Positions 23,601 through 37,300 of a stretch of DNA of 64,000 nt are shown in pieces. Below the pieces are notes generated by a model. That model saw nothing but the letters and a program-made list of their open reading frames with translations, ran no database searches and had not been told where the DNA came from. The DNA is from Atopsyche davidsoni (lineage: Eukaryota; Arthropoda; Insecta; Trichoptera; Hydrobiosidae). Each line of letters opens with the position of its first letter. Within the stretch, counting starts at the first letter, position 1. The position numbers and the translations under genes were made by a program. Location: NCBI GenBank assembly GCA_022113835.1, contig JAILWY010000019.1, positions 7,340,001-7,404,000 of the forward strand, written 5' to 3'.

Positions 23601-26600
23601 CCTTGACAAATACGCAGGAATATATTGACTTAACTGAAAAATTCTTGTAGAGTCTTAATTTTGTTCATTTAAAACAAGAACTTACTACCATGAAACATTA
23701 GATTGGTGAAATATTAAATTTATTACTTGAATCCATGTGAGTCTTTAAAAAGTTTTATTCCTGCTTGAGGATAAACGTCCTGGTAAATGATAGCGTGAGA
23801 CACACAAATACTGTGCGAAAAATCCTCAAAGTTCTCCACTGACAATGGGGAAATTTACAAACCATTTGGTTAAAAGGCCGCTATATCTATATTTTCTTGT
23901 CATTTTCGGCTGTCTTGGTATTAAAATGCAATAAAGTTTTAAGGATTGAGCTGCATTCTTTGTATAGTTTAAATCAATCTGTTAGTAAAATGTTTTGAAA
24001 AAAAAAACTTACTTTTTGCATGTGTGTCATTTACCTAAAAACATTTTGTAAGCACAATAAGTGTATAGTAACAAATGCGGATCTATTGAATAATCAATAA
24101 TCGCTTGTTGATGATTCTTGCTTTTTTAATTATGTATGTATTGCATTGCGTTGGTTTGTCCTCTCTACAAAAATATTTGGGTTTTTATACTACTCTTGTA
24201 ATTTAATTTTGTGTATTCAGTAATTTATTTGTTTTGATTTGAAAAACCCATGCATATTGTACTGTAGAGGGTGCAGGCTTGAGTCAAGGTCATAAATTGT
24301 ACAATTTGCCTATAAGAATCAGTCAAACTAAAGAATGCGGCTGGACCTGATTGTTCAGCTTGTGTTTTTTATAATTTGTAAGTGCGCAATTATACTAATC
24401 TCCATCACACACGCGTGCCTCGTCCTTGCGCATTCAGCTCGATCGCACTCTCTTGAGTGTTTAATTCTACCGTGCAATACCAAGTCTAATGTAATTAGCG
24501 CAAATGCGACATGTGCAGAAAACTTTTTTATTGTTTGTCCAGCATTTTCCTGATAACCCTTTCCAGTTTATCCATATTTAAACTTTATCTAGATGGTCCT
24601 TGGAGTCCGTGGGATAATCGCTGGCAACTTCAGGAATGTTACAAGGGTACTTCAAAGCGGCTGGAGCTAGCACGACAGCTGCAGAATCACATTGCCATTC
24701 TGGCCTTACTTAATTTGATTCTAGCTCCTTTAATACAAGCGTGGCAGATTCTGTACTTCTTTTTTAGCTACGCTGAGGTGAGAAAACTATTTCTATTTAC
24801 CAATTATGCATTTTGGATAATTGTATAAGTTGTAATGATGTCAATTATATTTTTAGCTTATCAAACGATCTCCTGGAGCGTTGGGTCTCCGTACTTGGTC
24901 ACAGTTCGCTCACATATCTCTGCGCCACTTCAATGAACTGGACCACGAGTTATCTGACCGACTCAATAGAGCTTACAAGCCGGCATCCAAATATTTGGCT
25001 AGTTTTCCTTCACCAGTTTCTGCCGTTGTCGCCAAGTCAGTATTAAACTGGGAATAATTTTAATTTGATCCAATATGAACATACACTCAAGCTGTTATCC
25101 CTTAAGAATGCATCAGAATGATACTGAAAAATTATTTTTATTTTTGAACTGAAAGGAAATCCCACTATACCCCAATGTAATGTGCCTTGTTACTAATGTC
25201 TAAAGGCATAAGGAGTGCCCGGCTGCCGTGATCTGCTTATTTTTCTTCCTTTATCGACTTATCGGATGTTAGGTTAGGCCCAATTCAGCTTGGTTCTGTG
25301 ATTTTCTTGTGAGTCACCAAAGCAGTGTGTGGATGGTGTTGTGTTGCAGTACGATTTGCTTCCTATTGACTAGTGCTGGTCTCTTTAAGTGATTTATTTC
25401 TGACTGACTTGAAACGGTTGGTTGTGTCTAGTTGATTTTTTTTGCAATCTCCTCACATTGTATCTCACACAATCTCATTACATTTTATCGGAAACTGTAT
25501 CATCATCAAAAAAACTTAATTTCTACATATTTTTGCATATCGTCATATATTCACTGCTTTGCCATTAATGAACTTTGTCAATGGATATGTTCGTGAATGA
25601 ATCCTACTTACTATTGAGATGATGAACCAACTGCATCAATAAATTTAAAACAACACACGCGTAGAAAGAAGCAGCCAAATGTGTTTCAAACAAACACCTA
25701 AATGTTTAATACATGCAAAAACTTCATATGAGACAAGTAGAAATAGGACTTAATTTAACACCTGAAATTGCTCATATGCAGTCTTGTATAATTGAATTTT
25801 TGTTGTTTTAGAAACGTAGCGTTCATGTCTGGGAGTATCCTTGGTGTTCTGATTGCGCTGTCCATTTATGATGAAGATGTACTGACTGTCGAGCACATGC
25901 TCACACTAATAACCGCCTTAGGGTGTATACTGGCTGGGGCAAGGTATGTTTACGACTATTTTTTTAAGAAACTAATTCTTAAATTTGTACTTTTACAATT
26001 TTTTATCTATTTAAAACGTAATCCCTAGGTGCAAACATTGCTCATTTAATGGAAAACATATAATATAATATATCACAGAATTAGATAGAAATACCCAACT
26101 AAGTATTGTAAAATAAGTGATTTTTAAATATGTTTAAAATATATCAAGTTTCATGGCTTATTTCATAATTTATTTGAAGGGCTTTCATAAATGATGAAGG
26201 GATTATCGGACAACGCAGCAGTGAGGAGCTCCTGGTCCAAGTTCTAGGTCATGTACATTATCTTCCTGCAAGCTGGAGAGGAAAAGCTCATACCAGGAAT
26301 GTCGCTGCTCATTTTCAACAGCTCTTTCAATTTAGAGCCGTAAGTCGCTTATAATTCTATATACCATATTCCAAGCTCAAAATCCAAGTAAATCAACGGG
26401 ATTTCGAATTCTCTGTTAGTTTTGAACAATCTTATATAAAAATTTATTTACAACAAATATAAATTGAAACTTGTTATTTTAATAATTTAATAGAAAGTCA
26501 ATCACAAATTGAGTTTTGAATTTGGGGAGCGATTATTCATTCAGATTTGTACAATCATTAATGTTACCTTATTTTTTCAGGTGTATCTCCTTATGGAAGT

Positions 26601-29600
26601 ACTGAGTCCTATTCTTTGCCCATTCGTGCTATACTCCCTGCGATCACGAGCCATAGATATTGTGGATTTTTACAGAAATTTCACAGTATCTGTTCTGGGG
26701 ATCGGTGATGTCTGCTCATTTGCACAAGTAAACATCATCATTATTTCATTTATAAAGTTCATTGAACATAGAAATCTATCAATAATGATCCTTGGGTATC
26801 AAGCCACATTACTTGTTTCTTCATTATATTTCTGACTCTTCTATTTCGGATTTGAAGCATGAGCAATAGAGGAAGGAAGCCTACTTATTTACTTTTTCTG
26901 TTTCTGATGCTTCGACTCCTGTAGTTCAGGGAGTGATGAAAATGAAACTTCAGAAATATAAGATGGAAGAAAGGACATAGATTAATTCCCAAGAATAATT
27001 ATTTGTAAATATTGGCCATTAGAATTGGTGAATATTTTAATGAAAGCATTTGTTGAATATTAAGATTCAGTGATGTATTTAGCTTAAAGATTTTGGAAAT
27101 TGAGTCTGTGTGAGATTACGAACTATATATGTTTAAACAGATGGACGTCCGTCGTCATGGGAATCCAGAATGGCCAGCAGGGCACACAGTAGATGGACAG
27201 ACTCCAGATCACGGTAAAGAAATTTATTCAGATAGTATATTAATAGTGATAAATCTAAAGTCTTATGCATTCTTTAAAAATCATGTCACAAAAAGAGGAA
27301 ACAATGATTTCAATTTTAATTATAATAAATAATGTCTACTTTCAGTGACACAGTATAACCAAGGTGAAGATGGCAAGACGGAGCTCTCTCTTGTGGCTTT
27401 CTCTTGTAGAAACCCAAGCTGGCGGGTTCCACAGCCGGCGCAGAGACAATTTCTGCAAGCCTTGCGCTCGGGGGTGGCCAACGCAGCTAGCAACTACCTA
27501 TCCAGCACCCCCATCACCCATCAGAGCACCTTGGTACTGAAAAGTTATTCTCTACTGAAGTGTATACACCACACCTTCTGACTATCGTGGCCAGGCGCAT
27601 TAAGTCCCGCATGCCCCTGAAAATGCTTTGAGGATGCGTCATGTTGTTTCAAGTATGAATCGATTCACTAAAAATATATTGTGAACACAATAAACCCATA
27701 TGTGTAAAATCTGCAGCTTTGTTAAATACTTGTAATCAAGTACTTGCTCATACTGTCTGGGCTCGGATGTTCTACCTACTGCTTGTGGAGTAAAACTTTT
27801 AAGTTTGCTGGAATAATCTTGTTTTTATTTTGATTTGGTGAATCATTTGTTTTCAGCACAAAACAATGCTGGGATCATACTTGCACCAGAGTATGCTAAA
27901 TGGTCTAGGTAGTCCTTCGTTGCTACCGATCGGTCTCTCCATACACCACCAGAGATCTCCAGAAAGGCACCTACCGGTATTTCTAAATTGTGTAGTGAAT
28001 ATTTAAAATCAAATTTGTAAAACTAGAATTCTATCGACTGATAAGAATGTATCAAGCTTTATGCACTTGAATTATTTTTATTGGTGCTCTTTTCTATAAG
28101 GAGCCTATAAACACATTTTAGATGGAACTTTAGATGGTCCCAGTAAAAAAATAATAGTAAATATAATTGTATTTGATAAATAAGTGATATTTTTACAGAG
28201 CATGGAGGAAAGTATAAACGGGGAGCAAATGGCAGAAACCATGGAAACATCTTCAATTCACCATGAGTCCAGGGGTCCGATGATCCCTGATAAGGCAGAC
28301 AGTCTCACCAACGAGGAGCAAGACATGTCCGTCAGTGCTTTGCACTTGTACGATATTCATATCGCAAAGGTACGCTGAGTATAAGAATGTAAAATTATAT
28401 TTATTGCTTACAAATATTATCACAGGTTTAATTTGATAACATATCTTCCAATGTTCTAGTATTTTTATTATAGAAATTCACACAAATTATTAAGTTATCA
28501 GCGTGTGGTGATAATTTTTATAGTTTTTCCTGTAAAATAAATACCTTAAACAATAAATATATTAGAAATATTTTTTTTCAGTAAATAGAACAACATGTTT
28601 TGTTTCTTAATACTTTATACTGAAAACAAACACTAAATATACAAAAAGTTGTAAATATAATTATTATATATACGGTGTGTGCATTAATTTTTTCGTGAAA
28701 TTGGAGCTTTATTATAAAAAATTGGTACAATATATTCTATTCAAAGTATTGTCCATCGCTAGCCACTACTTTTTCTCATCTTTCGGGCAAATTATGGATT
28801 CCATCCCAAAAGAACTGTTCGTCTTTTGAAGCCAAGAAAGTATCAAGCCAATTTTTGATACCCTGTTCAGAAGTGAAGCGTATTCCAGAAAGGGAATTCT
28901 GCATCGATTGAAACAAGTGGTAGTCTGAAGGGGCAAGGTCTGGGCTATATGGCGGGTGAGGCAGAACTTCCCATCCACTGTTTTCCAAATAGGTTTTAAC
29001 CGATTTAGCAACATGTGGCCGAGCATTGTCATGATGGAAAATTACAGACTCGTGCCTGGTCGCATATTCTGGCCGTTTTTCTGACAATGCTCGCTTCAAA
29101 CGCATCAATTGTTGTCTGTAGAACTCGCTCGTGATAGTTTGACCTGGTTTCAGCAGCTCATAGTAGATGACACCCTTCTGATCCCACCAACTACATAGCA
29201 TTACCTTGGCGCCATGAATATTTGGCCTGGCCGTCGATGTTGATGCACTTACCGGTCCGGGCTTACCCCATGATTTTTTACGCTTCAGGTTGTCGTAACG
29301 AATCCATTTTTCATCACCATTTCCGAAATGCAAAATCGCCTTTCGACGTCTCTCGGCTTCAATTCATGTGGCACCTAATTTCCTTGCTTTTGAATCATTC
29401 CCAATGCTTTTAAGTGTCTTGAAATTGTTGCTTGATCAACTCCCAATGATTCTGCGAGTTCTGCTTGCGTTTGACACAAGCCTTTATCGAGCAACGCCTC
29501 TAATTCTTCATCTTCGAATTTTTTTGGTTGGCCTGGACGTTCTTTGTCATTCACATCGAAATCACCATTGTTAAAGCGTCTAAACCAGTTCTCACACGTT

Positions 29601-31274
29601 TTTTGCTCACGATATGACATACTGAAAACAATGAAATGTTAAAGTATAGCCTGATGCGATTCAATACTAGTAACGCCATCTCTTAGAAAATCCGAAAAAA
29701 TGTATGCACACACCGTATACATTAGTGATTAAGGTTCTTATTATGGAAATACAAATTTTTACATTTTTGTGCACAATAGGCATGACGAAAGATTTTGAAA
29801 TCCTCTTCCATAATGGTGGTACACGTTTACTATTTACGAAAAAAACTTTATTTCGGTAATAAACTAGAGTTTAACGAAGTTTAAAGCCATTTTTATAATA
29901 TTTTTTCAATAGCGCGCGAAAGAGCTCGCAGGTGTCATGACTTCCGCTCTGACGTCACGCCTCATATCAACTGTCATGCATGTCATTGTGTTTGCATTGA
30001 AGACAGTAAACGAAATTCGTATAAATGAATTCCAAAGTCTATAAGTGGTGTGCAGTACCTCAGTGTACAAACACTTCGATAGTGACACCCAACAAGGTGT
30101 TTATATATGTTCCAAATAAGAAAATAATAAGAGGTAAGTGGTTTAAGCTCGCACGGCGAAACCCAAAAGACGTAATAACGAATTCATCACTTTATTTCTG
30201 TGAAGACCACTTTGATGTATGTATCATAAAAAATGTTTGTTTGACTCGAAATAGTTGAAATATTGAGACTATGGAATATCTAATTTATTGAGGTTATGTT
30301 TGTTTTGGTCTTGGTTCGTTCGTTCTTGGATCATTCGTAATATCAATTTGATTGTTTACTTTTCTTTTTCCAGTTGCCAAATGACATGGAAAATTATATG
30401 GAGTATCATGGTCTTGAAGACCTGAAAGAATTGAAATTAATTAGATTAAATACATACACACTGCCTTGGTGATTATCAGATATTAGGTGTCTACCAAATA
30501 AGCGAAGTGCTGAAGTTCGAACTAGGCTAGTAATTTAGTCGAGTAGAGAGTAATTTAATTAAAATAAACTCCTATGAGTTCAAACGAGTTTGATTTTAAC
30601 TAAGTTGGTTGTATCTAGTGCTAAAGATAAATATAAACAAAATGTACTTACAAGGAAATTTTTACGTTTCTAAACTCGGATACAAAATTCTTTATTTGTT
30701 GTAAGGAAATCGCCCAACATCAATAAATCAATCCTGGGCAAATTTGAGCTTTTTGCTTTAACAAAGCCTGATTCCATTGTTACGATTAACACACTTAAGA
30801 CTATTAAAAAATCAATCCAAATGCGTAAGCAATACGGTCACAACAAAACACAGCGAAGTTTGTTTACAATTTGAATACCATAGAGTTGTATATTGAGGCG
30901 TGACGTCATGCGCTGTGATTGGTGTTTCAGTCAAAATGGCCGATTGCAGTATTTTAATCTTTTAATTTATTGAAAATCTTATTAATCTCAGATTTTTAAA
31001 TAAAACTAAATTAGTCTTTTAAATCCTTTTGATATGTATTTTCCCTTAAAATAATTAAATCTTTGATTATTTGATACTGTCGTCACGCCTATTGTAATAT
31101 GAGAGTGCTAATTTAATATTAAATCATTTTCAGGTTGGACACAGATCGACAACCGGAGACAGCACAATGCAAGCAGAGAGCCGCTCCCACCTGCACATGT
31201 CCAGTACCTCCGGCTACACTCCCTGTGCCTTCAGCAACGAGGACACGCCACTTTTGAAAAAGTCGCGTCCATAA
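20606..31274 (+). CDS. ATG9: Autophagy-related protein 9 (15 coding exons)
   Basis: ATG9 is the multi-pass lipid scramblase of autophagy; it cycles on small vesicles between Golgi, endosomes and forming autophagosomes. Coding exons: 20606-20789, 20980-21256, 21345-21465, 21907-22031, 22604-22731, 24593-24777, 24857-25035, 25812-25943, 26180-26339, 26581-26727, 27141-27213, 27346-27533, 27857-27976, 28199-28369, 31134-31274. All borders are GT/AG and the frame stays open for 776 residues. Diagnostic stretches are CIHKQQITELDIYHRILRF, GLKFNLEHLLF, WQILYFFFSYAE, LIKRSPGALGLR, YKPASKYLASF, LSIYDEDVLTVEH and GIGDVCSFAQMDVRRHG. Short YxxPhi sorting motifs (YKMR, YNAL) lie in the first 14 residues. 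The C-terminal tail is serine- and acid-rich and low in conservation. Intron 14 (2.8 kb) contains transposon-derived sequence. Confidence 0.96.
28673..29715 (-). mobile_element. mariner transposon, internally deleted, in ATG9 intron 14
   Basis: A 1043-bp element between TA dinucleotides (28671-28672, 29716-29717) with terminal repeats beginning CGGTGTGTGCAT. Full mariners are about 1.3 kb, so about a fifth is gone. The transposase frame starts only within the HTH region at 29620 (TCENWFRRFNNGDFDVND), lacking about 45 N-terminal residues. It meets a TAG after IQKQGN at 29375 where family members have tryptophan, lacks about 15 residues before HFGNGDEKW and then reads to 28776. GDE, HHDNARPH and [11 protein letters not shown] keep D,D34D spacing. 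It differs clearly from the mariner at 7990, so this is a second lineage. Confidence 0.9.
29950..30909. repeat. Inverted repeats around a THAP reading frame
   Basis: TGACGTCACGCCTC at 29950-29963 occurs inverted at 30896-30909, with imperfect extension inward (ATATCAACT against AATATACAACT). The pair brackets the THAP frame at 30025-30472. They could be subterminal repeats of a THAP transposon (P-element or Kolobok type); its outer ends and target duplication are not clear. Each arm contains TGACGTCA, a CREB-type site. Confidence 0.55.
30025..30472 (+). CDS. THAP zinc-finger protein, short, two exons, inside ATG9 intron 14
   Basis: Exon 1 is 30025-30216 and exon 2 is 30374-30472, joined by GTATGT and TTTTTCCAG with the frame kept, giving 96 codons including stop. 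Residues show the THAP C2CH pattern: C9, C14, C59, H62, with the invariant tryptophan at 39 (GKWFKLARRNP) and YFCEDHFDLPND across the splice. THAP domains bind DNA and occur in P-element and Kolobok transposases and in host factors derived from them. No catalytic domain follows; the frame ends after LNTYTLPW. It is therefore either the front of a dead transposon or a truncated gene nested on the same strand as ATG9. The domain is clear; expression is unknown. Confidence 0.65.
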
Positions 31275-31964
31275 CACTCGGCCATCAGTGAATACTGGGT
31301 GTGACCTCTAAGTCAGCAAACTTTTAGGAGGACTTGATTCTTTTCGTAGTTCTCAGGTGCATCTTCATATTTAACCTAAAATTCAAAATGTATAAATTCA
31401 TATGATATATTCATGAAAGGGGAAGATTTACCACAAAAAAATATATTCGTAAAAATTTGAGTTCATTTAGTTTACAAATCTTCTTTTGTTTCATTACATA
31501 TTTTTTTTGTTAATAATGAAATTTGCATTACTGGAATTTATTTAGCCTCAAGAGTGAGATATTTATTAATTTTTTTTCTATACTACTAAAACTGCATGTC
31601 ATCTATAGACAATGTGCCAAGGTGAGAATGAAAAATCATATTCAGTAATTTACAACTTTTTCTATAAACTGTGTGTAAATATATATTTCGTTAATTGATC
31701 TGTATTTGGTGGATGTGTTTATGCGTGAAACACAATCACCAGTCCTGGAATGGAGAACATACATTCAGGAAAAACAAATATAATGAAGGAGAATTTGGTG
31801 ACAATCTACTGTGTTTTTGTAGATATTATATTTACATACAAACATGGTGTTATTTTAAAAAGGTAATTTTTTTTAGCGATATCGCGAGCTTTGAAATATT
31901 GTATACATATTGAGCTAGAATACAAATTATTTCCCAGTATGTCATTTGCTGCAATGTACAATGT
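31275..31964 (+). other. Probable ATG9 3' UTR
   Basis: AT-rich, no reading frame of note, directly after the ATG9 stop. I do not see a canonical AATAAA close to the stop, so the UTR may be long. Confidence 0.4.
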
Positions 31965-31972
31965 ATGTGTAT

Positions 31973-34174
31973 TAGGGTGTCCCTTATATGACCAAAAAAT
32001 TTTTTTTTTCAAATTTCGAAATGGGTACCCTCTACTTTTTTTAGTAATGCTATAAGAGTCTTAAATATAAAATTTCATCTTTCTAGCATAATTGCAACCA
32101 GTGCCGACCGAGCTTCAAAGTTTAGTAAAAAACGTGTTTTGTCTTGATATTTCGGTCTGGTATAAAATCATTATAAATGCAATAAATTAAGTAAATAATA
32201 GTAAAAATTCAATTAGATGAACATTAATCTTTAATCAAAAACATAAAGTAATAACAATCAGCCAGGGTAACTTTTTTATAGAGTTATTTTTTTACAGTCC
32301 GGATACAATTTTCTATGTTCCTGGACACAGCGCAGCAAGAACTGTTTTTGTTCTTCTTCAGCCGCGATAAGTCCGTTAAAATCTTGCATCATTTTAACAG
32401 CCCTTTCAGCAGTATCATTCACAACCCTCAAATAACTTATTTTTCTTTTAGCTTCCACAAAAGCACTATTATTATTCCAAGAAGATACATCTTCCTTTAG
32501 AAAACTGTCGTCGATCTGCAGTCGTGATAAAAATTGTTTGCTCTTTTCCGATACGAAATCATCCAGTGTTTTACAAACATAAGCAAACATCTTGTAGAGT
32601 CTTTTTGTCCTTCGCAGTTATTCTGCATTGTGACTGAAGTAAACACATTTTTAAAGAATAGATCGCTCTCGCCATCCAGCGTGCCTGATGCATGGCTTTG
32701 GGGGGGCTTAGTTTTAATTTTTCCTCTGAGTCTCCTCCCAAAAATATTACGCACAGTTCGACCAATTTGCGGTAGTCATCTCTTACATAACCTTTGTCTA
32801 ATTCTGCCTTATAAAATATTAACAAAGCTTGAATGTCTGTCTCGGCAACACGTTGTTTTACGAAATTAAGAGATGGTTCAATGTTACTAGCGTCGATGTT
32901 TTTCCAATTTTCTCTGAACTTTTTAAACATTGGAGTATCTGGGCTACTAGTAATTTACTTAATTTTGCTTTCAAAGACAGCTTTTAGGACCAATTCATAA
33001 ACATGATGACGACAGACGAGCAGCAATTCTCTTCCTAAAGTTTCTCCAAAATAGCACAAGCTCCATTGAAACGGCCAGTATTGAAAGCTGTTGTGTCGCA
33101 GCACATTATTTGTACTTTATCGTGAAGGTTCTAGTGAAAGAGAGCTGTTGAGACAGCCTTAGCTTGATGTTTTTCAGAAGAATGTTCTAGTTTTGGCACT
33201 GCAAGAAGCTGTTCCTTATCGTCAAACGAAGCAATAACTGGCAAGCGTTCTTCTTTAGAACTTCGTACATCTAACCCGGGTAATAGTTTTCCATCCCAAT
33301 GGACTGTGACTACGTCGGGTACATTACTTCCAAAGAAGTCAGATTTTATTGCTTCTGCCCTTGATTTTCTAGTTTCAGCAGCTAGTGGTTATCTTTGTCT
33401 TACAACCCTTTCCTCTTCTTCCAATCGTCGTTGTTTAGATCTATCTTCTTTTTCCGACAATTTTTTATCAACACCACCTAAGCATCCTGGTCGATCTGGC
33501 TCTCTCTGTTTCATTAAAAATAATTTATCTTACTCTATTTTCATTCTCTCAAAAGCATCAGCATGTGCAATATCAAACAAATTATCAAGATCAATTTTGA
33601 AATTGTTCTCACGGCTCTTGAACGTAACCTGAGTTTTCTTACAATTTTTTTTGCAACTCTCTCCAAACATGATATAAATCAACAAGTTTCTTCACGCAGT
33701 TAGGATATGCCCTTGTTGGAATTCTTGCTTTTTCCCAATATATGATGCACTCCCTAATCACAAGATTTGCACTTTCACTAACAATCAGTTTAACCTCGCG
33801 AATATTGTAAAATAGGACCGAGGGAATTTGTCGATTAGATGGTAATTTTGCACCATTTATTTGATATCTAGGCAAACCGATAAGGAAATTATTTTGTTTA
33901 TCACTCCGTAATTCCACCGACATGTTAACGCACTAAACAATGGAGCACTACTAATCTCAAAAATCACGTATGAAATGACAAATAAAACATGCAGTTACAA
34001 GTCACAGCGCAGTACTTACGCAACTTGTATGGACAAGTTAAAATCGCAAGTCGGCACGGGTTACCGTTTATAAATCGAGCTAATATTTTTTTCTAGACAA
34101 TATAGGGTTATTACTAAACTTTTAAGAAGGTACGCGTAAAAAAATATTGAACTTGAATTTTAAGGGACACCCTA
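31973..34174 (-). mobile_element. hAT-like DNA transposon, 2.2 kb, degenerate
   Basis: Perfect 14-bp terminal inverted repeats (TAGGGTGTCCCTTA) with an 8-bp target duplication, ATGTGTAT, at 31965-31972 and 34175-34182. The transposase reads leftward from 33923 (MSVELRSDKQNNF) through several stops to 32276. Visible parts are a basic N-terminal region, a stretch IMCCDTTAFNTGRFNGAC with an aspartate and CRHH downstream (about 33110-32990), PKAMHQARWMARAIYSLK near 32700 and VVNDTAERAVKMMQDFNG near 32400. The 8-bp duplication, TAGGG ends and a D...C-x2-H pattern suit the hAT superfamily, but I could not match the usual hAT dimerisation end, so the superfamily is inferred. The protein type recurs in aphid and cnidarian genomes as far as I recall. 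Confidence 0.8.
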
Positions 34175-34296
34175 ATGTGTATATATTAAAATTTGTATTT
34201 TTTTTACTTATATTTATCTTATTTAAGAGACCAAGTTTAGTTATTTTGGATTCATCTCATCTACCAGAAATATATAAAGAAAAATACAGAAATGTA

Positions 34297-34299
<3 letters not shown>

Positions 34300-34343
<44 letters not shown>
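34300..34343. repeat. (TA)n microsatellite
   Basis: Twenty-two TA units without interruption. Shorter TA runs occur near 3907, 38130-38157, 38264-38278, 40038-40051, 42741-42754 and 44920-44939. Confidence 0.95.
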
Positions 34344-34346
<3 letters not shown>

Positions 34347-37300
34347 GATAGTATTTTATATATTAAGAATAAAGTGAGATAAATATGAATTATTATTCAC
34401 TGGAATCTTTGATTTGAAAGATATTAAATTCTAGGGACGTTAATACCACGGTTTTTTTATGAGTAAATTCATAATATATATTTATATAAAGTGCCTACCT
34501 GGATATGAGTGTCTTAGAATCTTTAGTAATGGCCATCCTTGTGTGCCAGAATCAAACTAACCAGGTATTACGGTCCTAGGAAGATATTTAGAAACCAGAA
34601 CATAACTTTAGATCTGATAAAAGGCCGCAATCATGGCATTTGATACCTACTCTATAAACCCAAATCCTCATAAGACGCTTCACAGATCTTGACTTTGTCC
34701 ACGAGCGTCAATTTCAACTGCATTGCTTTTGATTCTGATGTCATTTCTTGTGATGGTGACTTAAAGATATTGCACTGATATGAATTATTATATTGTCCAT
34801 TTCAGAACTTGCTAAAAGTGATGTGATTTAAATATCAATTTTGGGGAAGAACATAAATAAATCAATATTGTAAAAAAATTATGATCAATGACACTATGAA
34901 AAGATGTATTGCTGAATACAATGGCTCTTTTGGGAGCGAATACTTCAAAGCACAGAAACAGAAGCTTTAAAAATGTTTTTTGTGGAGTCACTTATATCTT
35001 CCATTTTTAGTACAAATATTTAGTCCATAGAGATTTCAACTTCATCTTCCAAATCGCTTCATCGCTCACAAGCAAACTACTGTGCTACGTTGTATTGTAA
35101 GCTTCAAATTTATATGATCCTTACACTTTAATGTGTTGAAATTCAATGAATAGGTTGCATGCAATTATTTACCATAGAATATCCTACAGTGATAGACATG
35201 GGTTCAACCATGTTCCACTGGGTTCAACCACTTTCTCTAGTTGGTGAAATTCCACTCACCATTATCATAGTATTGCATTGTCAGGTTAATTTATATATAT
35301 ATTGTTATTAGTGTGTAATCTTTTTGTAGCAGGACTCATTGAAAAGTAATGCTTAGTTGCCAACTGATTTTGAGTGTATAATTTAATTTCTGTTTTGGTA
35401 TGTTAATTTAGTAGGTTAATTTATTATTTGATTTTTAAACCATATAAAATTTATATTCACATATATGTATATAGAGTCTGCTTAGATAACAGTGAGTGCT
35501 GAATGTAAACGCAGAGCTTCCAATGCACACAGACTCACCATTGATGTAGTGTTTTGTGTGATAGAAACACAATATTTCTCGTTAATATTTTTCAAAGTAT
35601 TTCTTTACCATTTTCATGAGTTTGAATTATCAAATATACTGAGATATAATTCAGATTCTCAGTAATAATTTTGATAATTGTTCCTCGTAACTTGCGAACT
35701 CTCAGATTTTGATCATTAGCGTTTCTCTTGTTTTAGATATTTCAACTTCATTGACATGTGTTCCTTGTGAAAAATGGCTAAGTGATAAATGTGTATATGT
35801 AGTATAATATGTATCACATAGTCTACCAAACATTTTTATATGTATTTTTGTACAAAATGACACAGCAGTTGCTCATTCCTCTTTACACGATTTATTAAAT
35901 AATGTGTAATTGTTGGTAAACCAATGGCTATACAAATTATTGATTGTGTCCCACTGAGGGAAGAGTCTGATAGGAGAGTGCAATACATTGAACATATTTT
36001 TGTAATGAATAATTATTCATCTCATGTTATAATTTTATAAAGATACACAATTATATACTAATGTCTAGAATTATTGAAACAAAACATACAAAAAGTAATA
36101 ATCAAAATTTTGCTGCCTTTAGTACCTACTGTACATTTCCAACATATTATAGTAAAAGTACATAATTACCAAGTAAAATAGGTTTGCGTGTATGTATAAT
36201 TACAAAGAAGTTAACCAATATAATGTAACGATTCATAGTAAAATGTGCTAGTTAGAGTTTATGTATATGAACAAACAAAATGTTTGATGTTGGCGGCTTC
36301 AATGGAACATTTATTAACTGCTTAGTTATCGAAATGGTGATACAAGTCAGTGTTTTCAGTAACGGCTCTGGTACTTGCACAGGCAGTTGTTTCGCTGTTG
36401 CTGGTGGTTATCTAACTATCCTCTCCTCCACAGCCAAGAACTCACCACAACTTGTTGTGCGGAGAAGTGCAAGAACCTAAAAGCAATGAAAAATATAATC
36501 ACTATTTAACTTTTTTATTTTACCAGAAAGCTGGCTAAGTCATGGAAAAGTCATCACGCGATATTTAATTGATAGCAGTTGTTTTCATGGCGATATTAAT
36601 TTATTTATAATGTTTTTTTTTTAGTCAGCGTAAAGAGAGATATTTTTATAATAACGCAGTTAGTAAATTTGCACCGTTGGCCATTGATATTTATTTGTGA
36701 GTGAGCTGTCCATGGCGGCCTGACCGGCCTTTCACTCAGACACAAGATACCTCAGCTGGTCTTGAATCAGTATTGTGCCTTGCCTTTTTGAAATATCTTA
36801 TTTCTATTATAGGAATAATTTCGAAAATTATAACCAAACATTATTAGACGCTTGAATATTTAGCTTTACATTACTTAATTTAACCTATTTGACAATATCA
36901 TTTTCTTTATATTTAATTTAATTTGTTTAAATTTAGGGTCAAATGTTTTATTTTGATCTTTAAATTGTTGGCACAGACATACAGACATACTGTGTCCGTG
37001 TATCACTCCCATAATGTGTGTTTTATTTAGAAAATATTTAATGCGTAACACAGTCGTTGACTTGCACATACCTAAGTAATGTATAGTTAATTGATATTTT
37101 TTTGTTTTATGGTTGGACAGCTTTCTGGATATAAAAGCTGTAAAAACATGTAAAGGTCTCATAAAACCTCAGTTACACTAAACCTGCTTTTGTTAGTCTT
37201 TCAAGGAAGACCTAAGAAAATTGTGGTTTATTTAAATTTGCTATAAAGCTGTAAAAAAATTAAAATAAATCAACCTATGGTGTCATTAAAATATAGTTTA

